A DNA stretch of 32,915 bases from Treponema sp. UBA3862 (GTDB lineage: Bacteria; Spirochaetota; Spirochaetia; Treponematales; Treponemataceae): positions 1 to 32,915 of the forward strand of contig DGGY01000012.1 in NCBI GenBank assembly GCA_002392405.1, given 5' to 3'. Made by a program: the position numbers and the translations under genes. Positions 31,295-32,915 of the stretch are shown here, one piece after another (position 1 is the first letter of the stretch; every line of letters begins with the position of its first letter). The notes beneath the pieces are model-generated. The model had not been told where the DNA came from and ran no database searches. It worked only from the letters and a program-made list of their open reading frames with translations.

Positions 31295-31885
31295 TTAGTC
31301 TTCAATTTCAGGCAGGTGGAGTTCCCAGTGACCGTCTTTTTTGTTGAAGTAATAGTATACGGTGTAGCTTTCTTCCCTTTCTTCAGTTTCCGGCTGGATA
31401 ATCTGAACTGCTTTTACATATGTATCAGAAACATAACGCAGGGTAGAAACAGAACGTCCGACACGTGCACCGATAAATACATATTTGAAATAGTCCTGAA
31501 GGTTTCTCAGCTGAAGGCCTTTTACAGGCAGTTTACTCTGTGCCTTTTTGAGGTTTGCCGGCTGTGACCAGTAGGTTTTGGATTCGTTGTCAACATATAA
31601 AAGCCATGACTGATAATCAATGTCTTTCATGATGACATTAAGTTTTTCAATAATGCTTAAGATTTCTGCTCTATCTGCTTCATATGTATCTTTTGATACA
31701 GTCAGGTCCCCGACAGATTTTGTGTATTCATCTTTTTCAGCCTTTGAAACAGTTTCCTGAACAGGAGCAGCTTCTTCTGCAGGGGCAGGAGAGTTTTCCT
31801 GAGTTTTTGGAACTGAACCACATCCTGTGAAAATTGCTGCGAGGCCTAAAGAAATTGCAATTGATAAGTATTTAGTTATTTTCAT
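31295..31885 (-). CDS. Lipoprotein of unknown function
   Basis: A 196-residue lipoprotein: KK-rich start, hydrophobic core and lipobox FTGC with Cys22 as the lipidated residue. A Pro/Glu/Ala-rich tether (about 25-55) leads to a compact domain of about 140 residues with a helical start (ADRAEILSIIEKLNVIMKDI) and a strand-rich end (SYTVYYYFNKKDGHWELHLP), perhaps NTF2-like. Start ATG 31885 is chosen because it begins a full signal; the frame to 32143 runs antisense through coaD. No ribosome site: a TTGACG-17-TATATT promoter ends 7 nt before the ATG, so the mRNA is probably leaderless. Divergent from coaD. Confidence 0.78.
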   Translation of the reverse strand: MKITKYLSIAISLGLAAIFTGCGSVPKTQENSPAPAEEAAPVQETVSKAEKDEYTKSVGDLTVSKDTYEADRAEILSIIEKLNVIMKDIDYQSWLLYVDNESKTYWSQPANLKKAQSKLPVKGLQLRNLQDYFKYVFIGARVGRSVSTLRYVSDTYVKAVQIIQPETEEREESYTVYYYFNKKDGHWELHLPEIED

Positions 31886-31892
31886 ATTAAAA

Positions 31893-31921
31893 AATATAGC
31901 GCACTTGCGTGCTTCCGTCAA
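31893..31921 (-). promoter_or_regulatory. Promoter of the lipoprotein gene, predicted leaderless
   Basis: On the minus strand TTGACG (31916-31921), 17-nt spacer, TATATT (31893-31898), then 7 nt to the ATG at 31885. Transcription would start at or next to the start codon. Confidence 0.75.
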
Positions 31922-31933
31922 ACATGCTAAAAA
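31905..31933 (+). promoter_or_regulatory. Possible promoter of coaD
   Basis: TTGCGT (31905-31910), 17-nt spacer, TAAAAA (31928-31933). It overlaps the divergent lipoprotein promoter and would give a leader of only about 3 nt before ATG 31943. The match is weak. Confidence 0.3.
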
Positions 31934-31942
31934 GAATAAGTT

Positions 31943-32437
31943 ATGACAAATGCAGTTTTTCCGGGGTCTTTTGACCCTCCGACATACGGACACCTCAACG
32001 TAATTGAAAGGGCCAGCCGTCTTTTTGATAAAATTGATGTTGTAGTTTCTGAAAATCCGGGCAAAAACAATCTCTTTACAGCTGATGAGCGTGTTGAAAT
32101 GCTTAAAAAACTCGTTGCCCAGTATAAAAATGTTGAAGTTCATAAATGGGATAAGCTCATTGTTGAATATGCAAAAAAATCCGGTGCAAAGGTTTTAATC
32201 CGCGGTATCCGAAATGTTAATGATTTTTCCTATGAGTTTGATCTTTCACTTATGAATCATAACCTTAACAGTGAAATTGAAACACTTTTTATGCCGACAG
32301 AAGCGCGGTATGTAATCGTGAAATCAAGTTCAATCAAGGAACTTGCTCAGTTCGGAGGCGATATAGGCGGGATGGTTCCTCCGATTGTAAGTGAGGCCGT
32401 TATAAAGAAATACAGCGGAAAAGCTCTTAAGGCTTAA
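31943..32437 (+). CDS. coaD: Phosphopantetheine adenylyltransferase
   Basis: A 164-residue enzyme that joins ATP and 4'-phosphopantetheine to dephospho-CoA, the penultimate step of CoA synthesis. Nucleotidyltransferase motif PGSFDPPTYGHLN with His17; RGIRNVNDFSYEFD (substrate binding) and the KSSSIKELA motif near 130 are clear. Typical length. Ribosome site weak (AAGAATAAG). Divergent from the lipoprotein gene. A pathway link to the following acpP (which needs phosphopantetheine) is plausible but rpmF has its own promoters. Confidence 0.95.
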   Translation: MTNAVFPGSFDPPTYGHLNVIERASRLFDKIDVVVSENPGKNNLFTADERVEMLKKLVAQYKNVEVHKWDKLIVEYAKKSGAKVLIRGIRNVNDFSYEFDLSLMNHNLNSEIETLFMPTEARYVIVKSSSIKELAQFGGDIGGMVPPIVSEAVIKKYSGKALKA

Positions 32438-32481
32438 GCTTTACAGTCAGCGTAAAAATTCAACGGGATTTCTTTTCTAAA

Positions 32482-32506
32482 ATGACAAAAAATAAGTTTT
32501 TGTCAT
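32482..32506. promoter_or_regulatory. ATGACAAAAA/TTTTTGTCAT palindrome before rpmF
   Basis: A perfect 10-bp inverted repeat around a 5-nt centre, 8 bases before the first rpmF -35 box. It is too AT-rich and lacks a T-tract, so it is a poor coaD terminator and looks more like an operator. Confidence 0.5.
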
Positions 32507-32514
32507 AAAAAATC

Positions 32515-32575
32515 TTGACAATATGGCAAAAACTGATATACTTTCAATTGACATTCAGACGGGCATTGTTATAAT
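32515..32575 (+). promoter_or_regulatory. Tandem promoters of rpmF-acpP
   Basis: P1: TTGACA (32515-32520), 16 nt, TATACT (32537-32542). P2: TTGACA (32548-32553), 16 nt, TATAAT (32570-32575), consensus in both boxes. The P1 start would fall in the P2 -35 box. Confidence 0.88.
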
Positions 32576-32621
32576 ATTAACCCCGTTATACTAGTAACAA
32601 AATTATAGTGAGGTTATATAA

Positions 32622-32807
32622 ATGGCAGTACCTAGAGCGAAAACTTCGAAAGCACGTACACGCAGACGCCGTGGTGTTAATATGCATCTTAATGCACCAC
32701 AGATGGTTGAATGTGCAAACTGCGGCAACCTTGTTTTGCAGCATCATGTATGTCCTAAATGCGGTTTCTACCGTGGACGTCAGGTAATCAAACCAGAAGT
32801 TAAATAA
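32622..32807 (+). CDS. rpmF: 50S ribosomal protein L32, zinc-binding form
   Basis: A 61-residue L32. The N-terminal MAVPRAKTSKARTRRRRG is the standard basic start; Cys31, Cys34, Cys44 and Cys47 form a zinc ribbon. GAGGT lies 8 nt before the ATG. Followed after 76 nt by an acyl-carrier-protein-like start, the usual neighbour of rpmF in many bacteria, including treponemes. Confidence 0.96.
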   Translation: MAVPRAKTSKARTRRRRGVNMHLNAPQMVECANCGNLVLQHHVCPKCGFYRGRQVIKPEVK

Positions 32808-32883
32808 GTCTGGATGAAAAACTTTAAGTTTTAGTTTTCCGGATTTTCGGGAACTTAACTAATTTAATCTAAGGAGATTAATA

Positions 32884-32915
32884 ATGGACGAATTGTTCAA
32901 CAAAATCCAGAAGCT
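32884..32915 (+). CDS. acpP: Start of acyl carrier protein gene (cut by window end)
   Basis: Only ten full codons are visible (MDELFNKIQK), with AAGGAG upstream. The sequence resembles ACP N-termini and the position after rpmF supports the call. The phosphopantetheine serine lies beyond the window. Confidence 0.65.
   Translation, partial: MDELFNKIQK

Noticed and set aside
31886..32143. N-terminal extension of the lipoprotein
   Set aside because: It would be antisense to the well-supported coaD and would bury the signal peptide and lipobox.

Overview
The window looks like chromosomal DNA from a spirochaete, most probably a gut- or rumen-type Treponema. The evidence is a P83/100-family protein (a spirochaete antigen family), gene blocks arranged as in treponemes (rpsF-ssb-rpsR-rplI-dnaB; rpsB-tsf-frr-uppS-cdsA-dxr-rseP; rpmF followed by an acpP-like start), an AT-rich sequence and many short exported repeat proteins of unknown role. 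I see no phage, transposase, CRISPR or plasmid genes. No gene-free stretch exceeds about 255 bases.

Layout: 1-198 is a cluster of palindromes forming the leader of a cytidylate-kinase-like gene (+). 881-4010 (-) holds leuC-leuD and, in a separate unit, a metal-domain-like small protein with a D-2-hydroxyacid dehydrogenase. 4168-9082 (-) is one probable operon: exported ankyrin protein, rsmD, a small protein, a TPR protein and rlmN. 9288-12632 (+) is the ribosomal/replication block rpsF-ssb-rpsR-rplI, then dnaB from its own promoter. 12728-18165 (-) encodes an exported protein of unknown function, a TrmA-type RNA methyltransferase, an exported beta-propeller protein and P83/100. 18344-21037 (+) is an aminotransferase followed by glycogen synthase. 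A 77-bp tandem repeat array (21045-21299) separates this from 21291-29445 (-): rpsB, tsf, frr, uppS, cdsA, dxr, rseP and an exported WD40-like protein. Then come maf (-), tRNA-Arg(CCG) (+), an exported HEAT-repeat protein (-), a lipoprotein (-), coaD (+), rpmF (+) and the first codons of acpP (+).

Most genes are housekeeping: translation (S6, S18, L9, S2, EF-Ts, RRF, L32, three RNA methyltransferases), replication (SSB, DnaB), isoprenoid and phospholipid precursors (Dxr, UppS, CdsA), envelope proteolysis (RseP), CoA, leucine and glycogen synthesis. Woven among them are seven exported proteins (ankyrin, two beta-propellers, HEAT, P83/100, a lipoprotein and one unrecognised) with no assigned pathway.

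The most interesting signals are non-coding. (1) Intergenic palindromes share the centre CAT-GG-ATG (or its complement) but have different, still self-complementary arms (46-63, 145-162, 6475-6488 and four times in 21045-21287). Two of the sites sit in dense multi-hairpin clusters, one an exact 77-bp tandem array ending in a perfect 17-bp-arm palindrome that overlaps a stop codon. (2) At least three genes (ankyrin 9082, aminotransferase 18344, lipoprotein 31885) have a good -10 box only 7-9 nt before the ATG and no Shine-Dalgarno site, which predicts leaderless mRNAs. (3) Structured leaders lie in front of rpsB and rpsF. All of this was read by eye; no search or folding program was run.
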